Numbered from the stretch's first letter, positions 46,067 through 53,962 are shown. The stretch: 64,000 nt of DNA from Acidovorax defluvii (GCA_003268905.1 QLTU01000004.1:162012-226011), one strand, 5' to 3'. The notes: generated by a model from the sequence alone, not told the origin. Program-made: numbers and translations.

Positions 46067-46963
46067 ATGTCGATCTACATCAACAAAGACACCAAGGTCA
46101 TCACCCAGGGCATCACGGGCAAGACTGGTCAGTTCCACACCGAAAAGTGCCAGGAATACGCGAACGGCAAGAACGCCTTCGTGGCCGGCGTGAACCCCAA
46201 GAAGGCCGGCGAGTCGATCTTCAACATCCCGATCTACGCATCGGTCAAGGAAGCCGCCACGCAAACCGGCGCCACCGTGTCGGTGATCTATGTGCCGCCC
46301 GCAGGCGCAGCTGCCGCCATCTGGGAAGCCGTCGAGGCCGACCTGGATATGGCCATTTGCATCACCGAAGGCATCCCCGTGCGGGACATGCTCGAAGTGC
46401 GCAACAAGATGAAGGCCAAGGAAGCCGCCGGTGGCAAGAAGACGCTGCTGCTGGGCCCCAACTGCCCCGGCATCATCACGCCCGACGAAATCAAGATCGG
46501 CATCATGCCCGGCCACATCCACCGCAAGGGCCGCATCGGCGTGGTGAGCCGTTCGGGCACGCTGACCTATGAAGCCGTGGCGATGCTGACCGAAGTGGGC
46601 CTGGGCCAGTCGACCGCCGTGGGCATTGGTGGCGACCCCATCAACGGCCTCAAGCACATCGACGTGATGAAGGCCTTCAACGACGATCCCGACACCGACG
46701 CCGTGATCATGATCGGCGAGATTGGCGGTCCGGACGAGGCCGAAGCCGCCATGTGGTGCAAGGCGAACATGAAGAAGCCCATTGTCGGCTTCATCGCCGG
46801 TGTGACCGCCCCGGCCGGCAAGCGCATGGGCCATGCAGGCGCGCTGATCTCCGGCGGTGCCGACACGGCCGATGCCAAGCTCGCCATCATGGAAGAGTGC
46901 GGCTTTATCGTCACGCGCAACCCTTCGGAACTGGGCAAGCTGCTCAAGGCCCAACTGAAGTAA
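46067..46963 (+). CDS. sucD: succinyl-CoA synthetase alpha subunit
   Basis: 298 aa. CoA-binding Rossmann domain ([22 protein letters not shown]), [15 protein letters not shown], and the active-site [10 protein letters not shown] with the phosphohistidine His (~residue 255). SD AGGACACGCAC. Operon with sucC, closed by the hairpin at 47029. Confidence 0.98.
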   Translation: MSIYINKDTKVITQGITGKTGQFHTEKCQEYANGKNAFVAGVNPKKAGESIFNIPIYASVKEAATQTGATVSVIYVPPAGAAAAIWEAVEADLDMAICITEGIPVRDMLEVRNKMKAKEAAGGKKTLLLGPNCPGIITPDEIKIGIMPGHIHRKGRIGVVSRSGTLTYEAVAMLTEVGLGQSTAVGIGGDPINGLKHIDVMKAFNDDPDTDAVIMIGEIGGPDEAEAAMWCKANMKKPIVGFIAGVTAPAGKRMGHAGALISGGADTADAKLAIMEECGFIVTRNPSELGKLLKAQLK

Positions 46964-47028
46964 TTTGGCCAGCGAGTGACTGGCGCCGTGGGCGCCACCG
47001 CAAGATAGCGGGAACCGTCAAAAACAGA

Positions 47029-47060
47029 AGCGCCCGAAACCCTGGTTTCGGGCGCTTTTT
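47029..47060 (+). terminator. rho-independent terminator of sucCD
   Basis: AGCGCCCGAAACC-TGGTTTCGGGCGCT, a long perfect stem with a minimal loop followed by TTTTT, 66 bases behind the sucD stop. Confidence 0.93.
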
Positions 47061-47507
47061 GCATCCAGGCTGTCTTGGTTGGATGCAACGGCCAGGCAGC
47101 CCAATGCAGTCAAGACGGTGACAAAAATGACACTCTGATGTCTCTCTGTCGCCAGCAGTGTCAGGGGCATGCCGTTGTTGAGTGGTCATGACCTGAAAAC
47201 ATGTGCCGAATGCAGCCCGAACGCCGCATTCTGAGCGGGCGTAAAAATTGCTATTCTCTGGACAGAGCAACCTGTGAGGTGGAGAGTTTTTCGATCATGC
47301 AAGCCCATCGCAATCAATGACGCCAGGCATTGCTACGCCTGCCACCGCACCAGTGCTGCCCAGCCAAGCACTCGTCTATGATGCGAGTCGCGATGCAAAT
47401 GGGCCTGACATGGCAGCTTTCCCGCCAAGCGTGATAAAGCTTCCCGCTGTCCGGAACTCGGTACTTCCACTGTGTTCGGCTGCCTGACGACGCACGCGGC
47501 AACCTCC
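47061..47507 (+). other. 447-base gap between sucCD and the PP2C gene
   Basis: No convincing gene. The section 47225-47290 is AT-richer (GTAAAAATTGCTATTCTC) and may hold the promoter of the phosphatase-FHA unit. Open frames on the minus strand here are continuations of shadows of the phosphatase gene. Confidence 0.45.
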
Positions 47508-48299
47508 ATGATCTACGAATTTTTCGCCCGCACCGACCGCGGACGGGTGCGCAACAACAACGAAGACTCCGTGGCCTTCGACCGCGATGCGCAAATTGCC
47601 GTTCTGGCGGATGGCATGGGTGGCTACAACGCCGGCGAAGTGGCCAGCGCAATGGCCACCACCTTCATTCGTACGGAAATGGCGCGCTGGCTCGCACATG
47701 CCGGCCAAAACGCGCAGACCACCGGTGTCCGCAAGGCGCTTGAAATCTGCGTCGAAAACGCCAACCACGCCGTTTTGGGTGCCTCTCTCTCCAACCCCCA
47801 ATATGCAGGCATGGGCACCACACTGGTCGTGGGTGTGTTTCGGAGTGAGCGACTTATTCTGGGACACATCGGCGACTCGCGCTGCTATCGCCTACGCGAT
47901 GGGGTGTTGCAGCAAATCACGCGCGACCACTCCTGGCTGCAGGAACAAGTGGACGCCGGCTTGATGACCCCCCAGCAAGCCGCTGTGTCGACCAATGGCA
48001 ATCTGGTTACCCGTGCCCTGGGGGTCGAACCCCATGTGCAAATGGAAGTGAACGAATTCCAGGTGGCGCCGAACGATTTGTTCCTCCTGTGCTCCGACGG
48101 CCTGACCGACATGGTGCCCGACGCCGATGTGGCGGACATGGTGCGCGCATCCTTGTCGCTGGAAGAAAAAACCAACCTGCTCGTCGATACCGCCAACGCA
48201 CAGGGCGGGCGCGACAACATCAGTGTGCTGCTGGTGCAAACGGCGGCAGCGGGCGGCAAAAAACGAGGCTTCATGTCCCGATTGATCCGGGCTTCATGA
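47508..48299 (+). CDS. PP2C-type serine/threonine phosphatase (Stp1-like)
   Basis: 263 aa from ATG 47508; the frame opens 12 codons earlier. The short bacterial PP2C form: RTDRGRVRNNNEDS with metal Asp, VLADGMGGYNAGEVAS (the DGMGG metal site), GTTLVVGV, LGHIGDSRCYRL and GGRDNISVLLV with the last metal Asp. It would dephosphorylate Ser/Thr targets in an Mn-dependent way. The FHA gene follows after 43 bases. No Hanks-type kinase is visible in the window. Confidence 0.94.
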   Translation: MIYEFFARTDRGRVRNNNEDSVAFDRDAQIAVLADGMGGYNAGEVASAMATTFIRTEMARWLAHAGQNAQTTGVRKALEICVENANHAVLGASLSNPQYAGMGTTLVVGVFRSERLILGHIGDSRCYRLRDGVLQQITRDHSWLQEQVDAGLMTPQQAAVSTNGNLVTRALGVEPHVQMEVNEFQVAPNDLFLLCSDGLTDMVPDADVADMVRASLSLEEKTNLLVDTANAQGGRDNISVLLVQTAAAGGKKRGFMSRLIRAS

Positions 48300-48342
48300 T
48301 GCCGCTCAACCCCACAACAATTCAACAAACCAGGAGTGGATC

Positions 48343-48999
48343 ATGCCCAGAATGATCGTTTCGATCGACAGCGTCGTCATCAAAGAGGTCGAGTTGACCA
48401 AGGAGCGCACCACGCTGGGCCGGCGCCCCTACAACGACATCGTCATCGACAACCTTGCCGTCAGCGGTAAGCACGCCGTCATCCACATGACCGACGATGG
48501 GGTGGAAATCGAAGACGTGGGCAGCACCAACGGCACCTATGTCAACGCCAAGGCCGTCACACGCCAAGAGCTGCGCAACGGCGACATAGTCGAAGTGGGC
48601 AAATACAAGATCCGCTTCCTGCAAGAGGCCGAGGGCGAGAACTTCGAAAAAACCATGCTCGTCAAGCCCGGCATGGTTTCGCCGTCCATGGTGGCGCCCC
48701 GCGCTGCCGCCGCAGCAACCCCGCAAGCGGCCGTGCCGTTGTCGGCGGTCATTCGTGTGATGTCTGGCGCGGCGGCCGGGCGCGAGGTGGCGCTGCTGAA
48801 AGTGGTCACCACCATCGGCAAGCCCGGTGTGGCTGTGGCCTCCATCACCAAACGCCACCAGGGCCATGTGCTGGCGCACGTCGAAGGGCCCGACAGGCCC
48901 CTGCTCAACGGCACTCCCATGGGAGAGGCCCCCGTGTCCCTCAAGCATGGCGACCGCATCACCCTGGCAGGCACCGAGATGCAGTTCGAGCAAGGCTGA
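48343..48999 (+). CDS. FHA-domain protein with a second degenerate FHA-like half
   Basis: 218 aa, AGGAGTGGATC before the start. The N-terminal FHA domain has the phosphothreonine pocket residues (TLGRRPYNDIVID, VSGKHAVIH, DVGSTNGTYVN). After an Ala/Pro-rich linker (~105-130) a second half has FHA-like spacing (VVTTIGKPGVAVASITKRHQGHVLAHV, LLNGTPM) but lacks the usual Arg/Ser pocket. It probably reads phosphothreonine on a partner whose phosphate is removed by the adjacent phosphatase. Confidence 0.92.
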   Translation: MPRMIVSIDSVVIKEVELTKERTTLGRRPYNDIVIDNLAVSGKHAVIHMTDDGVEIEDVGSTNGTYVNAKAVTRQELRNGDIVEVGKYKIRFLQEAEGENFEKTMLVKPGMVSPSMVAPRAAAAATPQAAVPLSAVIRVMSGAAAGREVALLKVVTTIGKPGVAVASITKRHQGHVLAHVEGPDRPLLNGTPMGEAPVSLKHGDRITLAGTEMQFEQG

Positions 49000-49107
49000 T
49001 TCCCCGCAGGTATTTGCCGTGTGGGAGGGATGTTCGGGGTGTTACCCTTCGGGGTCTCAGCGGGCGGCATCGGCATAGCCCGCTTCAACTCCTGACAAGG
49101 CGGTGGC

Positions 49108-49869
49108 ATGAAGGTTCGCGTGTTGGGATGCTCGGGTGCCATTGCGCAAGGTTGCCGCACCACGTCTTTTCTGATCGAAGGGCGCGTCCTCATCGACGCA
49201 GGCACCGGCGTGGGCGACCTCACCCTCGAAGAAATGCGCCAGATCGACCATGTGGCAGCCCTGCCCCTGATGCTGGACGCCGTGTCGTCCCTGCGCAGCA
49301 CCCCGGTGCAAGTGCACGCACTGTCCGCCACCATCGCCGCGCTGCAGGCCCATGTTTTTAACAACGTCATCTGGCCGGATTTCAGCCGCATCCCCAGTGC
49401 CGCAGCGCTTTTCCTTATCCACAAAGAGCTCGAAACCGCGCAAGCGTTGCACCTTGTCGGGCTGGACATCGAGGTGCTGCCCGCCATCCACACCGTGCCC
49501 GCCGTGGGCTACGCCGTGCGCGGGCGCAGCGGCTGGTGGGCCTACAGCGGCGACACCGGGCCCAACCCCGCCTTCTGGCAACGCATCAACCAGCTGCCCG
49601 TGGCCATGCTGGTCATAGAAACCGCATTCAGCAACCACGAAAGCGCCCTGGCGCAGCGCAGCCAGCACCTGGCACCCCACACCCTGGCGCAAGAACTTGC
49701 GCAACTCAACCCCGGCAGGCCGTGCCCCATCTACATCACCCACACCAAGCCGTCCGAAACGCAATTGATTGTGGAACAAGTTCGCCGTTTCGACGCCATC
49801 ACGCACCCGAGCAGTGGTGAGCCGCATGACATTTCGTGGCTGCAGGCGGGGCAAGAGTTTGAGGTGTAG
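49108..49869 (+). CDS. metallo-beta-lactamase-fold cyclic-nucleotide phosphodiesterase paralogue lacking the HxHxDH motif
   Basis: 253 aa, AAGGCGG before the start. It is a close paralogue of the 264-aa protein at 52471. Relative to that copy, ten residues are missing after Asp47, exactly those carrying THSHLD of the THSHLDH zinc motif; only the last His remains (His48). The flanking frame is intact, and the other likely ligands (AIHTVPAVGYA, YSGDTG, ITHTKPS) are kept. It is therefore probably catalytically dead or altered, yet the reading frame is preserved. Family function: hydrolysis of 3',5'-cyclic nucleotides. A vapBC module follows. Confidence 0.85.
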   Translation: MKVRVLGCSGAIAQGCRTTSFLIEGRVLIDAGTGVGDLTLEEMRQIDHVAALPLMLDAVSSLRSTPVQVHALSATIAALQAHVFNNVIWPDFSRIPSAAALFLIHKELETAQALHLVGLDIEVLPAIHTVPAVGYAVRGRSGWWAYSGDTGPNPAFWQRINQLPVAMLVIETAFSNHESALAQRSQHLAPHTLAQELAQLNPGRPCPIYITHTKPSETQLIVEQVRRFDAITHPSSGEPHDISWLQAGQEFEV

Positions 49870-49911
49870 GTTGCATTCATTCACTCTTGCGCTGTTTCTT
49901 GGGGCCGCTGT

Positions 49912-49957
49912 TTGCGCACACTGAAAATGGTGGTTATCATTGGTGTTTACCATTTTC
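49912..49957 (+). promoter_or_regulatory. promoter and operator of the first vapBC module
   Basis: -35 TTGCGC (49912) and -10 TATCAT (49935) spaced 17 bases. The inverted repeat GAAAATGGT (49923-49931) / ACCATTTTC (49949-49957) spans the -10 box, as expected for VapBC autorepression. Confidence 0.75.
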
Positions 49958-49969
49958 TGGAGGTGCACC

Positions 49970-50203
49970 GTGGAAACCGCTCGTCTCTTTCAGTCAGGCC
50001 GCAGCCAAGCGGTGAGGCTACCCAAGGAATTCCGGTTCACCGGCACCGATGTCGGAGTGCGTCACTTTGGCAACGGTGTGTTGCTGCTGCCGCTGGACAA
50101 CCCCTGGGACACCTTCGAAGCAGCCTTGTCTGCTTTTGATCCCGACTTCGTTTTGGTGCGCGAACAACCGCCAGAGCAGGCGCGTCCCGAGATTTCTGCA
50201 TGA
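49970..50203 (+). CDS. vapB: VapB-type antitoxin (AbrB/MazE fold), copy A
   Basis: 77 aa from the GTG at 49970 with GGAGG before it; the longer frame upstream is spurious. N-terminal swapped-hairpin DNA-binding half ([24 protein letters not shown]), C-terminal toxin-binding half ([23 protein letters not shown]). It overlaps vapC by four bases (ATGA). It differs from copy B at six positions, all in the last 30 residues. Confidence 0.92.
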   Translation: METARLFQSGRSQAVRLPKEFRFTGTDVGVRHFGNGVLLLPLDNPWDTFEAALSAFDPDFVLVREQPPEQARPEISA

Positions 50204-50601
50204 TCCTGCTTGATACCAACATTTGCATCTACATCATCAACGCCAAACCGCCTGAGGTGCTGGCACGTTTCAGGCAATACCGCCTTGGCGAGGTTGGCCT
50301 GTGCAGCGTGGTGGCTGCAGAGCTGGCTTATGGGGTGGCCAAAAGCCGCTCAGCGCGCAACAAGGCGGCACTGGAGATGTTTCTGGCGCCGCTGGAAATA
50401 CTGCCCTTCGACACCAAAGCACTCTGGGCATATGGCGACTTGCGTGCAAATCTTGAGCGCCAAGGCCAGCCGATCGGTGCCCTGGACACCATGATTGCAG
50501 CCCACGCCCTCAGCTTGGACGCACCCCTGGTCACGCACAACACGCGCGAGTTCGAGCGGGTGCCCGGCCTGCGGCTGGAGAACTGGGTGCAGTCGCCATA
50601 G
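50200..50601 (+). CDS. vapC: VapC toxin, PIN-domain ribonuclease, copy A
   Basis: 133 aa PIN domain. Metal-binding acidic residues: Asp5 in [11 protein letters not shown], Glu in [10 protein letters not shown], Asp in [12 protein letters not shown], and a later Asn/Glu in [10 protein letters not shown]. VapC enzymes cleave tRNA or rRNA when freed from VapB. The protein sequence is identical to copy B at 51960, with only synonymous base changes seen. Confidence 0.94.
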   Translation: MILLDTNICIYIINAKPPEVLARFRQYRLGEVGLCSVVAAELAYGVAKSRSARNKAALEMFLAPLEILPFDTKALWAYGDLRANLERQGQPIGALDTMIAAHALSLDAPLVTHNTREFERVPGLRLENWVQSP

Positions 50602-50630
50602 GCCCTTGCGCAGTGGACGCCGCAGGTAGC

Positions 50631-50654
50631 AAAAATTGGAGTCTGACCCCGATT
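50631..50654 (+). repeat. GTCTGACCCCGATT-type repeat, copy at left of vapBC-2
   Basis: AAAAATTGGAGTCTGACCCCGATT marks the right end of duplication unit A and the left side of the unrelated second vapBC module. Confidence 0.8.
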
Positions 50655-50677
50655 GCTCACTATCCCGGCAGTAAATC

Positions 50678-50711
50678 TTGATTCGGCAACAGGCTGCAAT
50701 ATACTGTTGCC
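50678..50711 (+). promoter_or_regulatory. promoter and operator of the second vapBC module
   Basis: -35 TTGATT (50678), 16-base spacer, -10 TATACT (50700). The perfect inverted repeat GGCAACAG (50685) / CTGTTGCC (50704) overlaps the -10 box. It is unlike the operators of modules A and B. Confidence 0.8.
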
Positions 50712-50736
50712 ATACACCTAGTGGAGGGCCGCGGCA

Positions 50737-50970
50737 ATGACCATCAGCACCGTCTTTATCAACAACCGGACGCAAGCCGTCAGACTCCCGATCGACCTGC
50801 GCCTGCCCGACGGCGTGCGCAAAGTGGAAGTGCGCGCCAAAGGCAACGAACGCATCATTTCCCCAGTGGGGCAGTCATGGGACAGCTTCTTTTTGAACGG
50901 CCCCGCAGTGAGTGATGACTTCATGCCAGAGCGCGCCAGCCAGCACCAGTCCGAGCGGGAATCGCTTTGA
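50737..50970 (+). CDS. vapB: VapB-type antitoxin of module 2
   Basis: 77 aa; GGAGG nine bases before ATG 50737. Same AbrB/MazE-like start (TVFINNRTQAVRLPIDLRLPDGV) but otherwise clearly diverged from the flanking copies. The C-terminal half has SWDSFFLNGPAVSDDFM. Overlaps vapC-2 (TGATG). Confidence 0.9.
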   Translation: MTISTVFINNRTQAVRLPIDLRLPDGVRKVEVRAKGNERIISPVGQSWDSFFLNGPAVSDDFMPERASQHQSERESL

Positions 50971-51380
50971 TGCTGCGCTACCTGCTCGACACCAATATCG
51001 TCATCTATGTCTTGAAGCGTCGCCCTGTAGAGTTGCTTTCCGTTTTCAATCAGAACGCCAGCCGCATGGCGATATCTGCGATCACCTTGTCTGAGCTTTA
51101 TCACGGGGCCGAAAAAAGCAGCAAGGTCAGCGAAAACCTGGCGGCCATCGAAGACTTTTGCAGCCGGCTTGAAGTGTTGCCCTATGCCAGCAAGGCAGCC
51201 CAGCACTATGGCGCCATCCGTGCCGGGCTGGAAAAACTCGGTCAACCCATTGGCGTGAATGACCTGCACATTGCAGCCCATGCGCGCAGCGAAGGGCTCG
51301 TTATGGTGACCAACAACGTGGGGGAGTTCGCAAGGGTGCCCGCACTGCAAGTGGAAAACTGGGTTGATACAAACCAGTGA
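50970..51380 (+). CDS. vapC: VapC toxin of module 2, PIN-domain ribonuclease
   Basis: 136 aa from ATG 50970. PIN acidic residues in LLDTNIVIYVLKR, TLSELYHGAE and GVNDLHIAAHA, with VTNNVGEFARV near the end. Belongs to a different VapC subgroup from the flanking copies (SELYHGA against AELAYGV). The module lies between two GTCTGACCCC repeats inside a duplicated phosphodiesterase-vapBC segment. Confidence 0.93.
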   Translation: MLRYLLDTNIVIYVLKRRPVELLSVFNQNASRMAISAITLSELYHGAEKSSKVSENLAAIEDFCSRLEVLPYASKAAQHYGAIRAGLEKLGQPIGVNDLHIAAHARSEGLVMVTNNVGEFARVPALQVENWVDTNQ

Positions 51381-51476
51381 GTGAGCCCATTCAGGCAACT
51401 GCCAGCAGCAAGCAAAGAATCTTTCAAAACATAGCCGCCAGTGTTTTGTGAACGTGGGCTTGAAACCAATTTTGCC

Positions 51477-51503
51477 CAAAATTTGAATCTGACCCCGAAT
51501 TTT
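51477..51503 (+). repeat. GTCTGACCCCGA-type repeat, right of vapBC-2
   Basis: CAAAATTTGAATCTGACCCCGAATTTT, a variant copy directly abutting the start of duplication unit B. With 50631 it brackets the second vapBC module. Confidence 0.75.
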
Positions 51504-51507
51504 CCCA

Positions 51508-51629
51508 AGCCGTCCGAAACGCAATTGATTGTGGAGCAAGTTCGCCGCTTCGACGCCATCACGCACCCGGGCAGTGGTGAGCCGCATGACATTTCGTGGT
51601 TGCAGGCGGGGCAAGCGTTTGAGGTGTAG
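51508..51629 (+). pseudogene. 3' fragment of a phosphodiesterase gene
   Basis: Forty codons (KPSETQLIVEQVRRFDAI ... SWLQAGQAFEV and stop) match the end of the gene at 49108 and lack everything upstream. Left behind by the segmental duplication. Confidence 0.88.
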
Positions 51630-51671
51630 GGAGCCTTCATTCACTCTTGCGCTGTTTCTTGGCGCCGCTGT

Positions 51672-51712
51672 TTGCGCACACTGAAAATGGTGGTTATCAT
51701 TGATATTCACCA
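51672..51712 (+). promoter_or_regulatory. promoter and diverged operator of vapBC copy B
   Basis: Same -35 TTGCGC and -10 TATCAT as copy A, but the right operator arm has changed: ACCATTTTC has become CACCAATCTC, leaving TGGTG/CACCA as the inverted pair. Confidence 0.7.
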
Positions 51713-51729
51713 ATCTCTGGAGGTGCACC

Positions 51730-51963
51730 GTGGAAACCGCTCGTCTCTTTCAGTCAGGCCGCAGCCAAGCGGTGAGGCTACCCAAGGAATTCCGGTTCAC
51801 CGGCACCGATGTCGGAGTGCGGCACTTCGGCAACGGTGTGTTGCTGCTGCCGCTGGACAACCCCTGGGACACCCTCGAAGCAGCCCTGTCGGCTTTCGAG
51901 CCCGGCTTTGTGCTTGCGCGCGAACAGCCACCACAGCAGGTGCGCCCCGAGATTTCTGCATGA
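51730..51963 (+). CDS. vapB: VapB-type antitoxin, copy B
   Basis: 77 aa from GTG 51730, SD GGAGG. The first 47 residues are identical to copy A; six substitutions (F/L, D/E, D/G, V/A, E/Q, A/V) lie in the toxin-binding tail. Overlaps vapC copy B by four bases. Confidence 0.92.
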   Translation: METARLFQSGRSQAVRLPKEFRFTGTDVGVRHFGNGVLLLPLDNPWDTLEAALSAFEPGFVLAREQPPQQVRPEISA

Positions 51964-52361
51964 TCCTGCTGGACACCAACATTTGCATCTACATCATCAA
52001 CGCCAAACCGCCTGAGGTGCTGGCACGTTTCAGGCAATACCGCCTTGGCGAGGTAGGCCTGTGCAGCGTGGTGGCGGCAGAGCTGGCTTATGGGGTGGCC
52101 AAAAGCCGCTCAGCTCGCAACAAGGCGGCACTGGAGATGTTTCTGGCGCCGCTGGAAATACTGCCCTTCGACACCAAAGCACTCTGGGCATATGGCGACT
52201 TGCGTGCAAATCTTGAGCGCCAAGGCCAGCCGATCGGTGCCCTGGACACCATGATTGCAGCCCACGCCCTCAGCTTGGACGCACCCCTGGTCACGCACAA
52301 CACGCGCGAGTTCGAGCGGGTGCCCGGCCTGCGGCTGGAGAACTGGGTGCAGTCGCCATAG
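51960..52361 (+). CDS. vapC: VapC toxin, PIN-domain ribonuclease, copy B
   Basis: 133 aa, identical in protein sequence to copy A at 50200. The silent base changes show that the duplication is not brand new and that the toxin sequence has been kept. PIN residues as in copy A. Downstream lies the intact phosphodiesterase gene. Confidence 0.94.
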   Translation: MILLDTNICIYIINAKPPEVLARFRQYRLGEVGLCSVVAAELAYGVAKSRSARNKAALEMFLAPLEILPFDTKALWAYGDLRANLERQGQPIGALDTMIAAHALSLDAPLVTHNTREFERVPGLRLENWVQSP

Positions 52362-52389
52362 GCCTTGCGCAGTGGGCGCCGCAGGTAGC

Positions 52390-52413
52390 AAAAATTGGAG
52401 TCTGACCCCGATT
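52390..52413 (+). repeat. GTCTGACCCCGATT-type repeat, end of unit B
   Basis: AAAAATTGGAGTCTGACCCCGATT, same sequence and orientation as 50631; the last shared bases of the duplication follow at once. Confidence 0.8.
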
Positions 52414-52470
52414 GCTCCAGACTGGGATGGGGCAACCCATTTCGACACCAAATAACAAGGCCACACCACC

Positions 52471-53265
52471 ATGCAAGTGCGCGTGCTCGGTTGTTCTGGC
52501 GCCATCGCGCGGGACTGCCGCACCACCTCTTTCCTGATTGACGGGCGCATCCTCATCGACGCAGGTACGGGTGTGGGCGACCTCACCCTGGATGAAATGC
52601 AGGCGGTGGACGACGTCTTCCTCACCCATTCGCACCTGGATCATATCGCCGCGCTCCCCATGATGCTGGATGCGGTGGCCTCGCGCCGTGCCGAGCCGCT
52701 GCGCCTGCATGCGTTGCCCGACACCATTGCCGCGCTGCAGCAGCACATCTTCAATGACGTCATCTGGCCCGACTTCAGCCGCATCCCCAGCCAGACCCGC
52801 CCCTTTGTGCGCTACCTGCCCTTGCAGGTAGGGCAGGGCCTCCAAGTGACAGGCATCGACATAGAGGTTCTGCCGGCGCGACATACCGTGCCGGCCGTGG
52901 GTTACGCAGTGCGGGGTGATACAGGGTGGTGGGTGTTCAGCGGTGACACCGGCGGCAACTGCCCGGAGTTCTGGCAACGTGTGAACCGGCTACCGCTGGC
53001 CGCCCTGGTCATAGAAACCGCCTTCAGCAACCGCGAAGGTTCCCTCGCGCGACTGGCCCAGCACCTGGCTCCCCACAACTTGGCCGAGGAACTGGCGCAA
53101 CTGGCGCCAGGCCAGCGCTGCCCCATCTACATTACCCACACCAAGCCCTCAGAGACGGATCTCATCATGCAGGAGATCCGCCAGTTTGACGCCGACACCC
53201 CCCAGGGTTTTGCGGCGCCGCATGACATTCGGTGGCTGCAAGCGGGGGATGTGCTGCAGGTTTGA
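52471..53265 (+). CDS. 3',5'-cyclic-nucleotide phosphodiesterase, metallo-beta-lactamase fold
   Basis: 264 aa, complete. THSHLDH (52-58) supplies the dinuclear zinc site, with HTVPAVGYA, FSGDTGG and ITHTKPS carrying further ligands, as in class II-like bacterial phosphodiesterases of the COG5212 type. It would degrade cAMP or a related nucleotide in the cytoplasm. It lies directly upstream of the sigma-54 promoter of the pilin genes; since cAMP often controls type IV pili, a regulatory link is possible. Its paralogue at 49108 lacks the motif. Confidence 0.9.
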   Translation: MQVRVLGCSGAIARDCRTTSFLIDGRILIDAGTGVGDLTLDEMQAVDDVFLTHSHLDHIAALPMMLDAVASRRAEPLRLHALPDTIAALQQHIFNDVIWPDFSRIPSQTRPFVRYLPLQVGQGLQVTGIDIEVLPARHTVPAVGYAVRGDTGWWVFSGDTGGNCPEFWQRVNRLPLAALVIETAFSNREGSLARLAQHLAPHNLAEELAQLAPGQRCPIYITHTKPSETDLIMQEIRQFDADTPQGFAAPHDIRWLQAGDVLQV

Positions 53266-53289
53266 CATGTTGGGGTGACAGAAATGTCA
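53263..53289 (+). promoter_or_regulatory. candidate PilR-type activator sites
   Basis: TGACA at 53263 and 53276 and the inverted TGTCA at 53285 lie ~65-90 bases before the sigma-54 promoter. PilR sites in Pseudomonas contain TGTC cores; the match here is suggestive only. Confidence 0.35.
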
Positions 53290-53352
53290 ATAGTGTTACC
53301 GGGGTACTGTGGCATGGGCACTTCCCGGGGGAAGCGCCCTCCGTCGCCAAGC

Positions 53353-53368
53353 TGGCACGCCATATGCT
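53353..53368 (+). promoter_or_regulatory. sigma-54 promoter of pilA
   Basis: TGGCAC-N5-ATGCT with exact GG-N10-GC spacing (GG 53354, GC 53366). The predicted start of transcription leaves a ~38-base leader before pilA, as in RpoN/PilR-dependent pilA genes. Confidence 0.8.
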
Positions 53369-53416
53369 TAGTTGGTAGCGTCAATCGACTTTTCTCAACT
53401 CTCCAAGGAGTATTTC

Positions 53417-53890
53417 ATGAAGCGTACTATGCAAAAGGGTTTCACCCTGATTGAATTGATGATCGTTGTGGCGATCATCGGTATCTTGGCTGCTGTGGCT
53501 CTGCCGGCCTACCAGGACTACCTGACCCGTGGCCAGGTGTCTGAAGCGGTTACCCTGACTGGTGGTCTGAAGAGCCCGCTGGCTGAATACGGTGCCGACA
53601 AGAACGCATGGCCGACCTTGGTGGGCCCGACCGCTACCGCCGGTTCTGGTCAGTTGAACGCCGCCTTGGTGGGCAAGTACAGCACGGTGTCCACGAGCGT
53701 CGGTGGCACCTATCCTGCCGGTACTGTGTCGGCGACCATGACCACTGGTAAAGCAAGTGGTGGTGTGCTCACCCTTTCGACCGGCAACGGTGGCAGCTCA
53801 TGGGCCTGTGGCAACACGACCGTGGATGGCACGACCGGCTCCGGTACCACGATTGCAACCAAGTATCTGCCCAACGCCTGCAAGCCCTGA
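53417..53890 (+). CDS. pilA: type IV major pilin
   Basis: 157 aa; AAGGAG before ATG 53417. Prepilin leader MKRTMQKG is cut before Phe9; mature start [27 protein letters not shown] with the conserved Glu5. The C-terminal disulfide loop runs between Cys in WACGNTT and NACKP-end. The chain is rich in Thr/Ser/Gly, offering internal O-glycosylation sites; it does not end in Ser, so TfpO-type C-terminal glycosylation is unlikely. A sigma-54 promoter precedes it and a hairpin separates it from a second pilin gene. Confidence 0.96.
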   Translation: MKRTMQKGFTLIELMIVVAIIGILAAVALPAYQDYLTRGQVSEAVTLTGGLKSPLAEYGADKNAWPTLVGPTATAGSGQLNAALVGKYSTVSTSVGGTYPAGTVSATMTTGKASGGVLTLSTGNGGSSWACGNTTVDGTTGSGTTIATKYLPNACKP

Positions 53891-53904
53891 TCTGGGTGAT
53901 GTGG

Positions 53905-53932
53905 AACAAGGGGCTTCGGCCCCTTTGTTTTT
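53905..53932 (+). terminator. terminator/attenuator between the two pilin genes
   Basis: AACAAGGGGC-TTCG-GCCCCTTTGTTTTTC: strong GC stem with a UUCG loop and a T-run. It should make the first pilin far more abundant than the second. Confidence 0.9.
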
Positions 53933-53962
53933 CTTGTTAAACATGTTGTCTGGGGCACAGCC

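Larger units (their letters stand above)
49745..50657 (+). repeat. segmental duplication, unit A
   Basis: From CCAAGCCGTCCGAAACG in the 3' end of the first phosphodiesterase through vapBC to the GTCTGACCCCGATTGCTC phrase. It is ~0.91 kb and nearly identical to 51505-52416 at an offset of 1760 bases. Confidence 0.9.
51505..52416 (+). repeat. segmental duplication, unit B
   Basis: Near-identical to 49745-50657: phosphodiesterase 3' end, vapBC and terminal GTCTGACCCCGATTGCTC phrase. Differences cluster in the operator and the antitoxin 3' half; the toxin differs only at silent sites. Confidence 0.9.
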
